A stretch of 64,000 nucleotides of DNA from NCBI GenBank assembly GCA_964563395.1, contig CAZLWK010000009.1:1-64000 (forward strand), written 5' to 3'. Below, one piece after another: positions 7,143-15,306 of the stretch. Every line of letters begins with the position of its first letter. The stretch's first letter is position 1. Source of the DNA: JBEVOS01 sp964563395 (GTDB lineage Bacteria; Pseudomonadota; Alphaproteobacteria; Caulobacterales; Aquidulcibacteraceae). The notes under the pieces were generated by a model. The model searched no databases. It was given only the letters and a program-made list of their open reading frames with translations, and was not told where the DNA came from. A program made the translations under genes and the position numbers.

Positions 7143-8339
7143 TTGGCGTTGTCTGAAGCCCCCGAATTGAAACGTCTCCCGCTCGACGCGCTCTGGCGCG
7201 ACCGCGCGAAGAAATTCGGCGCGTTCGCCGGCTATGACATGCCGCTCGAATTCGAAGGACTCATGGTCGAGCACGCTTGGACGCGCGCGCATGCGGGCCT
7301 CTTCGACGTGAGCCATATGGGGCCGTGCTATTACGTTCTGAACAGCGGGACGAAGTATGAGCCTCCAAAGTTCAGAGAGGTTGCGGCGTTTGTCGAGAAA
7401 GTCGTCCCGGCGGACATCCAATCGCTGAAACCAGGTCAGACCAGATATACCACGATTTTGAATGATCAAGGCGGTGTTATCGATGATCTGATGATTGCCC
7501 GGCCAAAGGAGATGCCTGCAGCGCTTTTCATCGTAGCGAATGCGTCGATGAAGCATCGAGATTTTCAGATCCTCAAGGAGGCTGCAGGCGACTCGGGGGT
7601 TGCATTAATTCCGTGCACACCTGGTCACATCGAGCCCGGACAAAGTGAATCGCAAGGTTCATTGCTCGCGTTGCAGGGACCTGAAGCTGCCCAAGTGCTG
7701 CAGACACTCCTGCCGGGCGTAGATCGTCTGGATTTCATGACGCAAGCCCAGTTCGTTGCGAAAGAATTCGGGTCACCGATTGTTTCGCGGTCAGGCTATA
7801 CTGGTGAAGACGGCTTTGAAATTTCATGTCTCTTCCCACGCGGAGCTCAAGCGCTCGCTGAAGCGATCCTTGCCGATCCGCGCGTCAAGCCCATCGGCCT
7901 TGGCGCGCGCGATTCACTGCGTCTTGAAGCGGGGCTTTGCCTCTACGGCCACGATCTCGACGAGACGATTTCGCCGATCGAGGCGGGCCTTGCCTGGACC
8001 ATACAGAAGCGCCGCCGCGAAGCCGGCGATTTTCCGGGCGCGTCGCGCATCCTGCGCGAATTGAAGGAAGGCCCCGCGCGCAAGCGCGTGGGGATCAAGC
8101 CGTTGGAGCGCGCGCCCGCGCGCGAAGGCGTCGAGATTTTCGCCGGCGATAAACGCATCGGCATTGTCACCAGCGGCGGCTTTTCGCCCACGCTCAATGC
8201 GCCGATCTCGATGGGCTATGTGGCGCCTGCTTTTTCAAAGCCCGGAACGCGCGTCGAGCTTCTGGTGCGCGGGCAGAAGCGGCCCGCCGAGATCGTCGCG
8301 CTGCCCTTCGTTCCCCATCGCTATGCGAGGAAGACATGA
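7143..8339 (+). CDS. gcvT: glycine cleavage system T protein (aminomethyltransferase)
   Basis: The tetrahydrofolate-dependent aminomethyltransferase of the glycine cleavage system takes the aminomethyl group from lipoyl-GcvH and releases ammonia and methylene-THF. About 398 residues. Family motifs include FAGYDMPLEF, LFDVSHMG, GYTGEDGFEI, LGARDSLRLEAGLCLYG and the C-terminal TSGGFSPTL. The start is TTG at 7143, or TTG at 7149, after a GAGG motif. The middle of the gene (7321-7860, about residues 60-239) has clearly lower GC and different codon choice from both ends, suggesting a recombinant segment. The stop overlaps gcvH as ATGA. Confidence 0.95.
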   Translation: MALSEAPELKRLPLDALWRDRAKKFGAFAGYDMPLEFEGLMVEHAWTRAHAGLFDVSHMGPCYYVLNSGTKYEPPKFREVAAFVEKVVPADIQSLKPGQTRYTTILNDQGGVIDDLMIARPKEMPAALFIVANASMKHRDFQILKEAAGDSGVALIPCTPGHIEPGQSESQGSLLALQGPEAAQVLQTLLPGVDRLDFMTQAQFVAKEFGSPIVSRSGYTGEDGFEISCLFPRGAQALAEAILADPRVKPIGLGARDSLRLEAGLCLYGHDLDETISPIEAGLAWTIQKRRREAGDFPGASRILRELKEGPARKRVGIKPLERAPAREGVEIFAGDKRIGIVTSGGFSPTLNAPISMGYVAPAFSKPGTRVELLVRGQKRPAEIVALPFVPHRYARKT

Positions 8340-8701
8340 AATTCACCAAGGAGCACGAATGGGTGCGGATGGACGGCGATGTCGCTGTCATCGGCATCAC
8401 CAAATACGCCGCCGAGCAATTGGGCGATGTCGTCTATGTGGAATTGCCGGGGCTCGGCGCGCAGGTGAAGGCCGGCGCGGACATGGCGGTCGTTGAAAGC
8501 GCGAAAGCCGCCTCCGACGTTTATGCCCCGATCGCGGGCGAGATCGTCGCCGTCAATAACGATCTCTCAAGCGCGCCCGAACGCGTCAACGAAGACGCGG
8601 AAGGGCAGGGCTGGTTCGTGAAGATCAAGCCGGCGGACCGCGCCGAGATCGACGCGCTGATGGATGCAGGCGCCTACCAGAAATTCGTCGAGGGCCTTTG
8701 A
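8336..8701 (+). CDS. gcvH: glycine cleavage system H protein
   Basis: A 121-residue lipoyl carrier that shuttles the aminomethyl intermediate between the P, T and L proteins. The lipoylated lysine is Lys57 in VVESAKAASDVYAP. The N-terminus (KFTKEHEWVR) and the C-terminal WFVKIKPAD are typical. The start overlaps the gcvT stop by 4 bp and gcvPA follows after 4 bp, so the four gcv genes form one operon. The shared L protein (lipoamide dehydrogenase) is not encoded here. Confidence 0.97.
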   Translation: MKFTKEHEWVRMDGDVAVIGITKYAAEQLGDVVYVELPGLGAQVKAGADMAVVESAKAASDVYAPIAGEIVAVNNDLSSAPERVNEDAEGQGWFVKIKPADRAEIDALMDAGAYQKFVEGL

Positions 8702-8705
8702 TCGC

Positions 8706-10040
8706 ATGAGATATCTCCCGCTCACCAACGAAGATCGCGGCGCGATGCTGGCGCTGATCGGCGCGAAAAGCATCGACGATCTCTATGTCGATGTGCCGGA
8801 CGCCGCGCGCATGACGCGTCTCGTCGATCTGCCGAAGGCGCAGGGCGAACTCGCGGTCGAGCGGCGCCTGCGCACGCTGGCCGAGAAGAACATTCCCGCC
8901 GGGCGCACGGCCTTCTTCCTCGGCGCCGGCGCCTATCGCCATCACGTGCCGGCGAGCGTCGATCATCTCATTCAGCGCGGCGAATTCCTCACCACCTACA
9001 CGCCCTATCAGCCGGAAATCGCGCAGGGCACGCTGCAGGCGCTCTATGAGTTTCAAACGCAAGTCGCCGAATTGCTTGGCTGCGAGATCGCCAACGCCTC
9101 CATGTATGACGGCTCGACCGCGTGCGCCGAGGCCGCGCTCATGGCGGCGCGCATCACAAAGCGCGCGCGCATCGTGTTTTCCGGCGGCGTGCATCCCCAT
9201 TATCTGGAGACGACGCGCACGGTCTGCGCCGCGCAGGGCGTGGAGATCGTCGCGTGCGCGCCCGCCATCGACGATGAAGCCGGCGTCCTCGCGCATCTCG
9301 ATGAAAGCGTCGCGGCCGTGATCGTGCAGACGCCGAACGTGTTCGGAACCCTCACCGACATTTCCGCCATCGCAGAGGCCGCGCACGCCAAGGGCGCGCT
9401 GGTGATCGCGGCGTTCACCGAATGCGTGGCGTTCGGCCTTGTCGAACCGCCCGGCGCGATGGGCCCGGATATCGTCGTCGGCGAGGGCCAATCGATCGGC
9501 AACGCGCTCTCCTTCGGCGGGCCTTATGTGGGGCTCTTCGCGACGCGCGAAAAATTCGTGCGGCAAATGCCCGGACGCGTCTGCGGAGAAACATTGGACG
9601 CAGACGGGCGGCGCGGCTTCGTGCTGACGCTGTCCACGCGCGAACAGCACATTCGCCGCGAGAAAGCGACGTCGAACATTTGCACCAATTCGGGCCTATG
9701 CACGCTCGCCTGGACCGCGCACATGAGCTTGCTCGGCGCGGAGGGACTGGAGCGGCTCGCGCGGATCAATCATGCGAACGCCGTGCTCACGGCGCAGCAA
9801 CTCGCCGCCATTCCCGGCGTTGAAATCCTCACCGAGCGCTTCTTCAACGAATTCGCGGTGCGCCTGCCCAAGCCCGCGCAATGGGTGGTCGATGAACTCG
9901 CCAAAGAGGGCGTGATCGCCGGCGCTCCCGCCTCGCGCCTGATGGAGGGCATGAACGACGTGCTCATCGTCTGCGCCACCGAGACCAACACGGAAGAAGA
10001 CATCGCGCGCTTCGCCGCCGCGCTGGAGGATGTGCTGTGA
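8706..10040 (+). CDS. gcvPA: glycine dehydrogenase (decarboxylating) subunit 1
   Basis: The N-terminal half of the two-subunit P protein, 444 residues, which pairs with subunit 2 to form the PLP-dependent glycine decarboxylase. Recognisable features are RYLPLTNEDR at the N-terminus, FLGAGAYRHHVPASVDHL, TPYQPEIAQGTLQ, YDGSTACAEA and STREQHIRREKATSNICTN. This subunit carries no PLP lysine, as expected. ATG at 8706 follows the gcvH stop closely; a longer in-frame extension into gcvH is not needed. The 3' end overlaps gcvPB as GTGA. Confidence 0.96.
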   Translation: MRYLPLTNEDRGAMLALIGAKSIDDLYVDVPDAARMTRLVDLPKAQGELAVERRLRTLAEKNIPAGRTAFFLGAGAYRHHVPASVDHLIQRGEFLTTYTPYQPEIAQGTLQALYEFQTQVAELLGCEIANASMYDGSTACAEAALMAARITKRARIVFSGGVHPHYLETTRTVCAAQGVEIVACAPAIDDEAGVLAHLDESVAAVIVQTPNVFGTLTDISAIAEAAHAKGALVIAAFTECVAFGLVEPPGAMGPDIVVGEGQSIGNALSFGGPYVGLFATREKFVRQMPGRVCGETLDADGRRGFVLTLSTREQHIRREKATSNICTNSGLCTLAWTAHMSLLGAEGLERLARINHANAVLTAQQLAAIPGVEILTERFFNEFAVRLPKPAQWVVDELAKEGVIAGAPASRLMEGMNDVLIVCATETNTEEDIARFAAALEDVL

Positions 10041-11566
10041 GCATGGATATGAGCGCCGAAACCCATTCCGGCTCGCGCGGTCTCTTGCAGGCCGAGCCGC
10101 TGATTTTCGAGATCGACGCGCCGACGCATACCGGCGTCGATCTGCCGATCCCGCCGAGCGTGCGCGATCGTCTGGGCGGTTTGGCGCGCCGCGCGGCGCC
10201 GAACCTGCCGGGTCTCTCAGAGCCGGAAGCCGTGCGCCATTATACGCGCCTGTCGCAACGCAATTACGCCATCGATCTGGGGCTCTTTCCGCTCGGCTCG
10301 TGCACGATGAAGCATAATCCGCGCCTCAATGAGCGTATGGCGCGGCTTGAAGGCTTCGCCGATCTGCATCCGCTGCAGCCGATCGAGACCGTGCAGGGCG
10401 CGCTCGAACTGATGCACGATCTCGCCCATTGGCTCTGCGCGCTCACCGCCATGCCCGCCGTCGCGCTCGCGCCCAAAGCCGGCGCGCATGGCGAATTCTG
10501 CGGCATGATGGCGATCCGCGCCGCGCTCGCCGCGCGCGGCGAGGCGCATCGCACCCGCGTGCTGGTGCCGACCAGCGCGCACGGCACCAATCCCGCCACG
10601 GCGGCCGCCTGCGGCTTCATTGTCGATGAAGTGAACGCAAACGCCGAGGGCCGCGTCGATCTTGAGCATCTCAAATCCAAGCTCGGGCCGGACGTCGCGG
10701 CCGTCATGCTCACCAATCCGAACACGCTTGGCCTCTTTGAGCGCGACGTGAAAACAATCGCCGATCTCGTGCACGCGGCGGGCGGCTATTTCTATTGCGA
10801 CGGCGCCAATTACAACGCCATCGTCGGGCGCGTGCGGCCGGGCGATCTTGGCGTCGACGCCATGCACATCAATCTGCACAAGACGTTCTCAACGCCCCAT
10901 GGCGGCGGTGGGCCGGGCTCCGGCCCCACCGTCTTGTCCGAAGCGCTCGCCCCATTCGCGCCGCCGCCTTATCTCGTCATGCGCGAGGCGGGCGGATTCG
11001 ATCTCATCGAGGAGGCCGGCGAAGGCGCGGTCGGGCGCCTGTGCGCCTTCCACGGCCAGATGGGCATGTTCGTGCGCGCGCTCGCCTACATGATGAGCCA
11101 TGGCGCGGACGGCCTGCGCCAAGTGGCGGAGGACGCCGTGCTCAACGCCAATTATCTGCGCGTGCGCCTCAAGCCGCATTTCAACGCGCCGTTCGGCGAG
11201 GGCCCGTGCATGCACGAAGCGCTGCTCGACGATTCCACGCTGCGCCCGCTTGGGCTTGAGACGGTCGACATCGCCAAGGCGCTGATCGATGAGGGCTATC
11301 ACCCGATGACGACCTATTTCCCGCTCGTCGTCGCCGGCGCCATGCTGATCGAGCCGACCGAGACCGAGCCCAAGCGCGAGCTTGACCGCTTCGCCGACGC
11401 GATGATCGCGCTCGCCGAGCGCGCCAAATCGGGCGATGCGGCCTTCTTCAAGGCCGCGCCGAAAAACGCGCCGATGCGCCGCCTCGATGAGACGCGCGCG
11501 GCGCGCCAGCCCAAGCTGCGCTGGAAGCCGAACGCGGGCGCGCATCTGCGCCAGGCGGCCGAATAG
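10037..11566 (+). CDS. gcvPB: glycine dehydrogenase (decarboxylating) subunit 2
   Basis: The C-terminal, PLP-binding half of the split P protein, 509 residues. The PLP Schiff-base lysine is Lys282 in NLHKTFSTPHGGGGPGSGP. Other family motifs are FPLGSCTMKHNPR, AHGTNPATAA, DGANYNAIVG and the late FPLVVAGAMLIEPTETE. The GTG at 10037 overlaps the gcvPA stop and sits 7 bp after GGAGG; ATGs at 10043 and 10049 are alternatives. It is the last gene of the operon; the next gene is convergent and ends 28 bp away. Confidence 0.96.
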   Translation: MSMDMSAETHSGSRGLLQAEPLIFEIDAPTHTGVDLPIPPSVRDRLGGLARRAAPNLPGLSEPEAVRHYTRLSQRNYAIDLGLFPLGSCTMKHNPRLNERMARLEGFADLHPLQPIETVQGALELMHDLAHWLCALTAMPAVALAPKAGAHGEFCGMMAIRAALAARGEAHRTRVLVPTSAHGTNPATAAACGFIVDEVNANAEGRVDLEHLKSKLGPDVAAVMLTNPNTLGLFERDVKTIADLVHAAGGYFYCDGANYNAIVGRVRPGDLGVDAMHINLHKTFSTPHGGGGPGSGPTVLSEALAPFAPPPYLVMREAGGFDLIEEAGEGAVGRLCAFHGQMGMFVRALAYMMSHGADGLRQVAEDAVLNANYLRVRLKPHFNAPFGEGPCMHEALLDDSTLRPLGLETVDIAKALIDEGYHPMTTYFPLVVAGAMLIEPTETEPKRELDRFADAMIALAERAKSGDAAFFKAAPKNAPMRRLDETRAARQPKLRWKPNAGAHLRQAAE

Positions 11567-11593
11567 GGAACGCGCGGCGTGTCGCTGAGGCGC

Positions 11594-12964
11594 TCAAGCG
11601 CCCGCGATCCGTCGCGCCGCGTTTTGCCCGCTGCGAAATGCGCCGGAGACATTGCAAACGTCCCAATCGTCGATGATCGCCTCGCCGGCGAGGAACAGCC
11701 GGTCGTCTATGGGACGCGCAAGGATATTGTCCTCGCGCAGATTCGCGCCGGGCCGGCGATGCGAATACGAGCCCATCGCCAGCGGATCGGCGGCCCATCG
11801 CGTCACCGCCACGCCTTCGGGCTCGGGCAATCCGCGTCCGTGGGCGCGCGCGATGTCGCGATGAAGGCGCCCGGCGATTTCTTCATCGTCCATGGCCTCA
11901 AGGCTGCGCGAAACGCGCCCGCCGGTGAGCGCGACGAGGATTGGCGCGCCCGAATAAGCGCCCTGATTGGCGACGATGCAGGGTAAGTCGCCATTCGCCA
12001 GGATCCAATACTCATCACCCATCGGCCAAGCCGCCGATGGGTATTGCAGCGCGACCTTGTTGAGCAGCGCCATGCCGATGCGATCGAGCGCGCGCGCATG
12101 ACTTTCCGGCAGGCCGGGCGCAAGGCGGATCGCGCCTGATTTCAACAATCCCACCGATATGGTGAGCACGACCGCGTCGGCTCGAAACATCCCGGCCTGC
12201 GTTTGCACATTCACGCCCGCTTGCGACCATTCGATGTCCGAAACCTTGGTGTCGAGCATGATTTTGAGATCGCGGGCCAGCCATTCCGCGAAGCGTTGCA
12301 TGCCGCCGGTCATGAAATATTCGAAGTTCGGCTGAACCTGCGCGCTCAGGAACAACGCTTCTATCGCTTCCTCCTCAAGCGGCACGGCGAATTGCGTCTC
12401 CATCAGGATGCGATAGGTCTGCGCGTCGAGCGGATCGACGCCGCGCATCGCCTTGTCGAAGGCGTCCGCGACCGAACGGCCCGAGCCCGCCGCGCCGAAC
12501 AGGCCCGCCGCGCGCCAGCGCACATAGGCGCCGGCGAGCGCGCCCTCGAACCGGGATTCGATCGTCACGGCGTTCTTGACGTCGATCACGGCGCGCGACC
12601 GCACTGGATCGCCGCCGAGGTCGAACACTGTCGCCTTGTCATAGTTCGATGCGTGGTGGGACACGCCGCTGCGCGCGGCGAGCGGCGCCAGCGCGTTGTC
12701 TCGTCCCCGGTGCAGCCAGGAAGCGCCCAAATCCACCGGCGCGGCGAATGCGGTGCTGGTGAAGGCGCGCCCGCCGATCCGCCCGCGCGCTTCAAGCACG
12801 GTGACTGAATATCCCCCCTGCTGAAGCGCGCGCGCCGCGCCGATGCCGGCGAACCCCGCGCCCACGACGATGACATGCGACCCCGGCGCGAGACGCGGTC
12901 GATGGGCGCAGCCCGCGAGCGCGCCCGCCCCGGCGGCGAGGATGTGTCTGCGCGATACGCCCAT
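11594..12964 (-). CDS. flavin amine oxidase family protein, exported
   Basis: A 456-residue FAD-dependent oxidoreductase of the amine oxidase/polyamine oxidase group. The N-terminus has an Arg-Arg motif (residues 5-6), a hydrophobic stretch and LAGC (Cys19), which could be a Tat signal, a lipobox, or both. The dinucleotide-binding GAGFAG begins at residue 35 and is followed by LEARGRIGGRAFT. The C-terminal FAD motif is RLFLAGEAIIDDWDVCNVSGAF-like. The substrate (amine, or another reduced compound) cannot be told. GGAGG precedes the ATG. It is divergent from a TetR gene, with two matching palindromes between them, so it is probably the regulated target. Confidence 0.88.
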   Translation of the reverse strand: MGVSRRHILAAGAGALAGCAHRPRLAPGSHVIVVGAGFAGIGAARALQQGGYSVTVLEARGRIGGRAFTSTAFAAPVDLGASWLHRGRDNALAPLAARSGVSHHASNYDKATVFDLGGDPVRSRAVIDVKNAVTIESRFEGALAGAYVRWRAAGLFGAAGSGRSVADAFDKAMRGVDPLDAQTYRILMETQFAVPLEEEAIEALFLSAQVQPNFEYFMTGGMQRFAEWLARDLKIMLDTKVSDIEWSQAGVNVQTQAGMFRADAVVLTISVGLLKSGAIRLAPGLPESHARALDRIGMALLNKVALQYPSAAWPMGDEYWILANGDLPCIVANQGAYSGAPILVALTGGRVSRSLEAMDDEEIAGRLHRDIARAHGRGLPEPEGVAVTRWAADPLAMGSYSHRRPGANLREDNILARPIDDRLFLAGEAIIDDWDVCNVSGAFRSGQNAARRIAGA

Positions 12965-12979
12965 CGAAGACCTCCGTTA

Positions 12980-12999
12980 AATCTGTCATATGACAGATT
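12980..12999. promoter_or_regulatory. 20-bp perfect palindrome, TetR-type operator 1
   Basis: AATCTGTCATATGACAGATT is a perfect palindrome in the space between the divergent amine oxidase and TetR genes. Its core TGTCA-TA-TGACA recurs at 13008-13019 as TGTCA-AT-TGACA, centred 24 bp away. Paired palindromes between a TetR gene and a divergent gene are the usual sign of an autoregulated switch. Binding by the adjacent regulator is an inference. Confidence 0.75.
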
Positions 13000-13006
13000 A
13001 ACTGAT

Positions 13007-13642
13007 ATGTCAATTGACAGGTTATGCGAATGCGCCCATCAAGCGCTGGTGTCCGATGTGCGGCTCAAACACGAAGATCGGCTGCGCGAGATCGTCGAAG
13101 CCGCGCGCGCCTTGATGATCGAGGAAGGCGCGGCGGCGCTTAGCCTGCGGGGCGTTGCGAAGCGTGTCGGGATCAAGCTCGCGTCCCTGCAATATCATGT
13201 CGAGGGCAAGGACGCTTTGCTCGATCTCGTCTTGGACGACGCGATCGCACGCTATACGCAAGTTCTGAAAGCCTATCGCGACAATCGGCGCGATTCGCCG
13301 CGCAAGGTCTTGCATGACGCCGTGGCTTGGCTGGTGACGCAGGACGAAAGCTGGGAGGCTTTCACCGCCTTTGAAATCCAGCTCTGGTCGCTGGCGGAGA
13401 TCGAGCCGCGCGCCCGCCAAGCGTTGGACGCGTATCTGGGCCTTTATCAAGGCTTTCTTCTTGGGCTTGTGGCGCGCGCGCGTCCCGATCTCGACAGGTC
13501 CGCGCAAACGGCGCGGGCGTTGGCCCTGGCCAGTTTGATCGAGGGCGCCTCCTTGGTCTCGCGCGCGAAAATGGCGAGCGGCGCGCGCAAACGCTTCGCC
13601 GCCGACATCGTGCAAGCGGCGCTTGCGATCGCCGACGCTTAG
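13007..13642 (+). CDS. TetR-family transcriptional regulator
   Basis: Up to 211 residues. The N-terminal helix-turn-helix domain reads REIVEAARALMIEEGAAALSLRGVAKRVGIKLASLQYHVEGKDALLD, a clear TetR pattern, followed by an all-helical ligand-binding region rich in Leu and Ala. The ATG at 13007 lies in operator 2 and lacks a Shine-Dalgarno sequence; GTG at 13049, 14 codons in, is an equally plausible start and leaves the HTH intact. It is divergent from the amine oxidase and probably represses both genes. The ligand is unknown. Confidence 0.88.
   Translation: MSIDRLCECAHQALVSDVRLKHEDRLREIVEAARALMIEEGAAALSLRGVAKRVGIKLASLQYHVEGKDALLDLVLDDAIARYTQVLKAYRDNRRDSPRKVLHDAVAWLVTQDESWEAFTAFEIQLWSLAEIEPRARQALDAYLGLYQGFLLGLVARARPDLDRSAQTARALALASLIEGASLVSRAKMASGARKRFAADIVQAALAIADA
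13008..13019. promoter_or_regulatory. second TGTCA-N2-TGACA palindrome, operator 2
   Basis: A 12-bp perfect palindrome that repeats the core of the palindrome at 12980-12999. It overlaps the most upstream ATG of the TetR gene (13007), so either the message is nearly leaderless or translation starts further in, at GTG 13049 or 13058. Confidence 0.65.
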
Positions 13643-13661
13643 CCGGACGGCGGCGCGATCC

Positions 13662-14636
13662 TCAATCCCGCGTCATGCGGAACGCGCCGGAGGTGTCGCC
13701 CACGCGCCAGGTTCCAACGATGGCGCCGTTCTCCACGCGCCCCTCATAATCGACGCTGTGGCTGATCCCGCTTGAGCCGTCATAGGTTTTGCGGAAGGCG
13801 ATGGCGCCGTCGCCGCGCGTCTCGCCGGCGATGATGGAGGTGAGCGTCATGCCGCCGGCGGGCGAGAACGGATTGGGCTCGCGCGCGCCGCCGCGAAAGG
13901 AAGCGCCTGCGCTGATCAAATCCATCTCGAAATCGACTCGCGCCTCGTAAGGTCCCCAATAGGCGCCGCGCCAAAGCCCGGTGACGTCGATTGCGGCGGT
14001 CTGCTCCATGCGCGCGGGCGTGGGCGCCTCCTGTTCGACGCGCGCGGGCGGCGGCGCGGGCGCGGGCGTATCGTCGCCGCGCCCCAGAGTCAGCACGATC
14101 GCGCCGCCAAGAACCGCGAGCCCCGCGCCGATCATCCACGGCTTGATCGCGCCTTTCGCCTGCGGCGGCGCGATCTCTGGAGCGCTTTCAGGACCGATCT
14201 CCGGCGCCAGCGGCTTGCCCACGCGCTTGCCGATCGCGCGCAGCACGCGCCGCCAACCGGGATGATCGTCCGCGCCCTGCCAATCGGCGAGGCTTTGGAA
14301 ATTCACGTTATAGAATTCCGCCGGCAGCGCCTCGGGCGGCGTTCCATCCAGCATCGCCGCCACCAGCTTGCTCTGGTCGAGCCCGATGCGGCTCTCGATG
14401 CGCACCCAGCGCCGTTCGAGCGCGGCGCGGCTCCATAAGGCGAGCACGCATCTGGCGCCCTTCACCGCCGCGTCGATGACGGCCGGAAACTCCGCGCCGG
14501 AATCGATCTCGTCGGCGTCGAAGAAAACGTCGAGCCCCAAAGCCTCCAGCTTGCGGCGCACCAGCTCGGCGCGCGCGGAATCGGCGCGGGCATAGGAGAG
14601 GAACACGTCATGCTGGGCCATCTGATTTTGGGCCAT
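13662..14636 (-). CDS. TIR-domain transmembrane protein with C-terminal beta-rich domain
   Basis: 324 residues in three parts. Residues 6-136 form a TIR domain (HDVFLSYARAD; LDVFFDADEID; WVRIESRIGLDQSK, with Glu81 at the position of the catalytic NADase glutamate in many TIR proteins; a late WQG motif). Residues 166-184 are one membrane helix. After a Pro/Ala-rich linker, residues 216-324 form a compact beta-rich domain (VTGLWRGAYWGPYEARVDFEM; VDYEGRVENGAIVGTW). The ATG at 14636 is preferred over an upstream extension because it gives the normal TIR N-terminus and has a G-rich motif upstream. A membrane receptor that senses outside and signals or cleaves NAD inside is an inference. Confidence 0.85.
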   Translation of the reverse strand: MAQNQMAQHDVFLSYARADSARAELVRRKLEALGLDVFFDADEIDSGAEFPAVIDAAVKGARCVLALWSRAALERRWVRIESRIGLDQSKLVAAMLDGTPPEALPAEFYNVNFQSLADWQGADDHPGWRRVLRAIGKRVGKPLAPEIGPESAPEIAPPQAKGAIKPWMIGAGLAVLGGAIVLTLGRGDDTPAPAPPPARVEQEAPTPARMEQTAAIDVTGLWRGAYWGPYEARVDFEMDLISAGASFRGGAREPNPFSPAGGMTLTSIIAGETRGDGAIAFRKTYDGSSGISHSVDYEGRVENGAIVGTWRVGDTSGAFRMTRD

Positions 14637-14802
14637 GCGATGCGCCCCCTCGCCGGGTTTCCGCGATTCTCGGCGGCTGAGATTAGACCCGTTCCGGAAA
14701 AGTGTTGCGCGGTTTTCGGCTGAGAACCGGCCGCCAGCCGAGATTCCACCGGCTTGGCGCATCTAGGATTGATCGCTTACCAAGGGCGCGGAGGCTTAGC
14801 CC

Positions 14803-15216
14803 ATGCGGCGCTTGTTGAAATTTCTCCATTCGGTCGGCGCGGCCGGGCTCATGGGCGGGGCGGCGGCGCTGGCGCTCGCGTTGATGGCGGGCGGCGGCTT
14901 GGCGGCCATCGGCAAGATCGCCGTCTGGATCGTCGCGCCGTCCCTTCTGGTGACGATGGTGAGCGGGCTTCTGGCGATGGTGGTCCATCCCCCGTTCCAG
15001 GACGCCGGCTGGGTGTGGGCCAAGGCCGCGAGCGGCATCCTCGTCTTTCAGGCCGGGCTGCACATTTTGGGGCCGATCCAGGCGGTGTCGAAAACCGGCG
15101 CCTCGGCGCAGCTTCTGCACGCGGAAGCGAACATGCTCTGGCTGCTCTTCGTGGTGTGCCTGGCGAATATCGCGCTCGGCATCTGGCGCCCGCGCTTTCC
15201 CAATTATCCGGTGTGA
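14803..15216 (+). CDS. small four-helix integral membrane protein
   Basis: 137 residues with four likely membrane segments (about 9-31, 36-60, 70-90 and 105-125). His residues occur near the segment ends (LKFLHSVG, VVHPPF, GLHILG, LLHAEAN), a pattern reminiscent of DUF2269/CopD-type small membrane proteins that may hold haem or metal. That family assignment is tentative. No co-transcribed partner is evident apart from the uncharacterised gene downstream. Confidence 0.7.
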   Translation: MRRLLKFLHSVGAAGLMGGAAALALALMAGGGLAAIGKIAVWIVAPSLLVTMVSGLLAMVVHPPFQDAGWVWAKAASGILVFQAGLHILGPIQAVSKTGASAQLLHAEANMLWLLFVVCLANIALGIWRPRFPNYPV

Positions 15217-15233
15217 GGGAAGAACGCCACGAA

Positions 15234-15261
15234 CCCTCTCCCCCATGCATGGGGGAGAGGG
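15234..15261. repeat. 28-bp perfect inverted repeat, CCCTCTCCCC class
   Basis: Perfect 14+14 bp palindrome: CCCTCTCCCCCATG followed by its exact reverse complement. No T-run follows, so it is not a classical intrinsic terminator. Similar C-rich/G-rich hairpins occur at 30191-30213 and 30301-30323, indicating a dispersed palindromic family. Confidence 0.7.
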
Positions 15262-15306
15262 AAGCGCCTTATCCGACCTGCCGCCCCGCGCGCTTAGGCT
15301 TGCGCC

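Noticed and set aside
8706..11566. gcvP split into two genes as a possible frameshift
   Set aside because: Both halves have their own starts, a GTGA overlap and a ribosome binding site, and the split form is a known natural arrangement.
15234..15261. Palindrome as an intrinsic terminator
   Set aside because: No T-run follows the stem; better explained as a dispersed palindrome.
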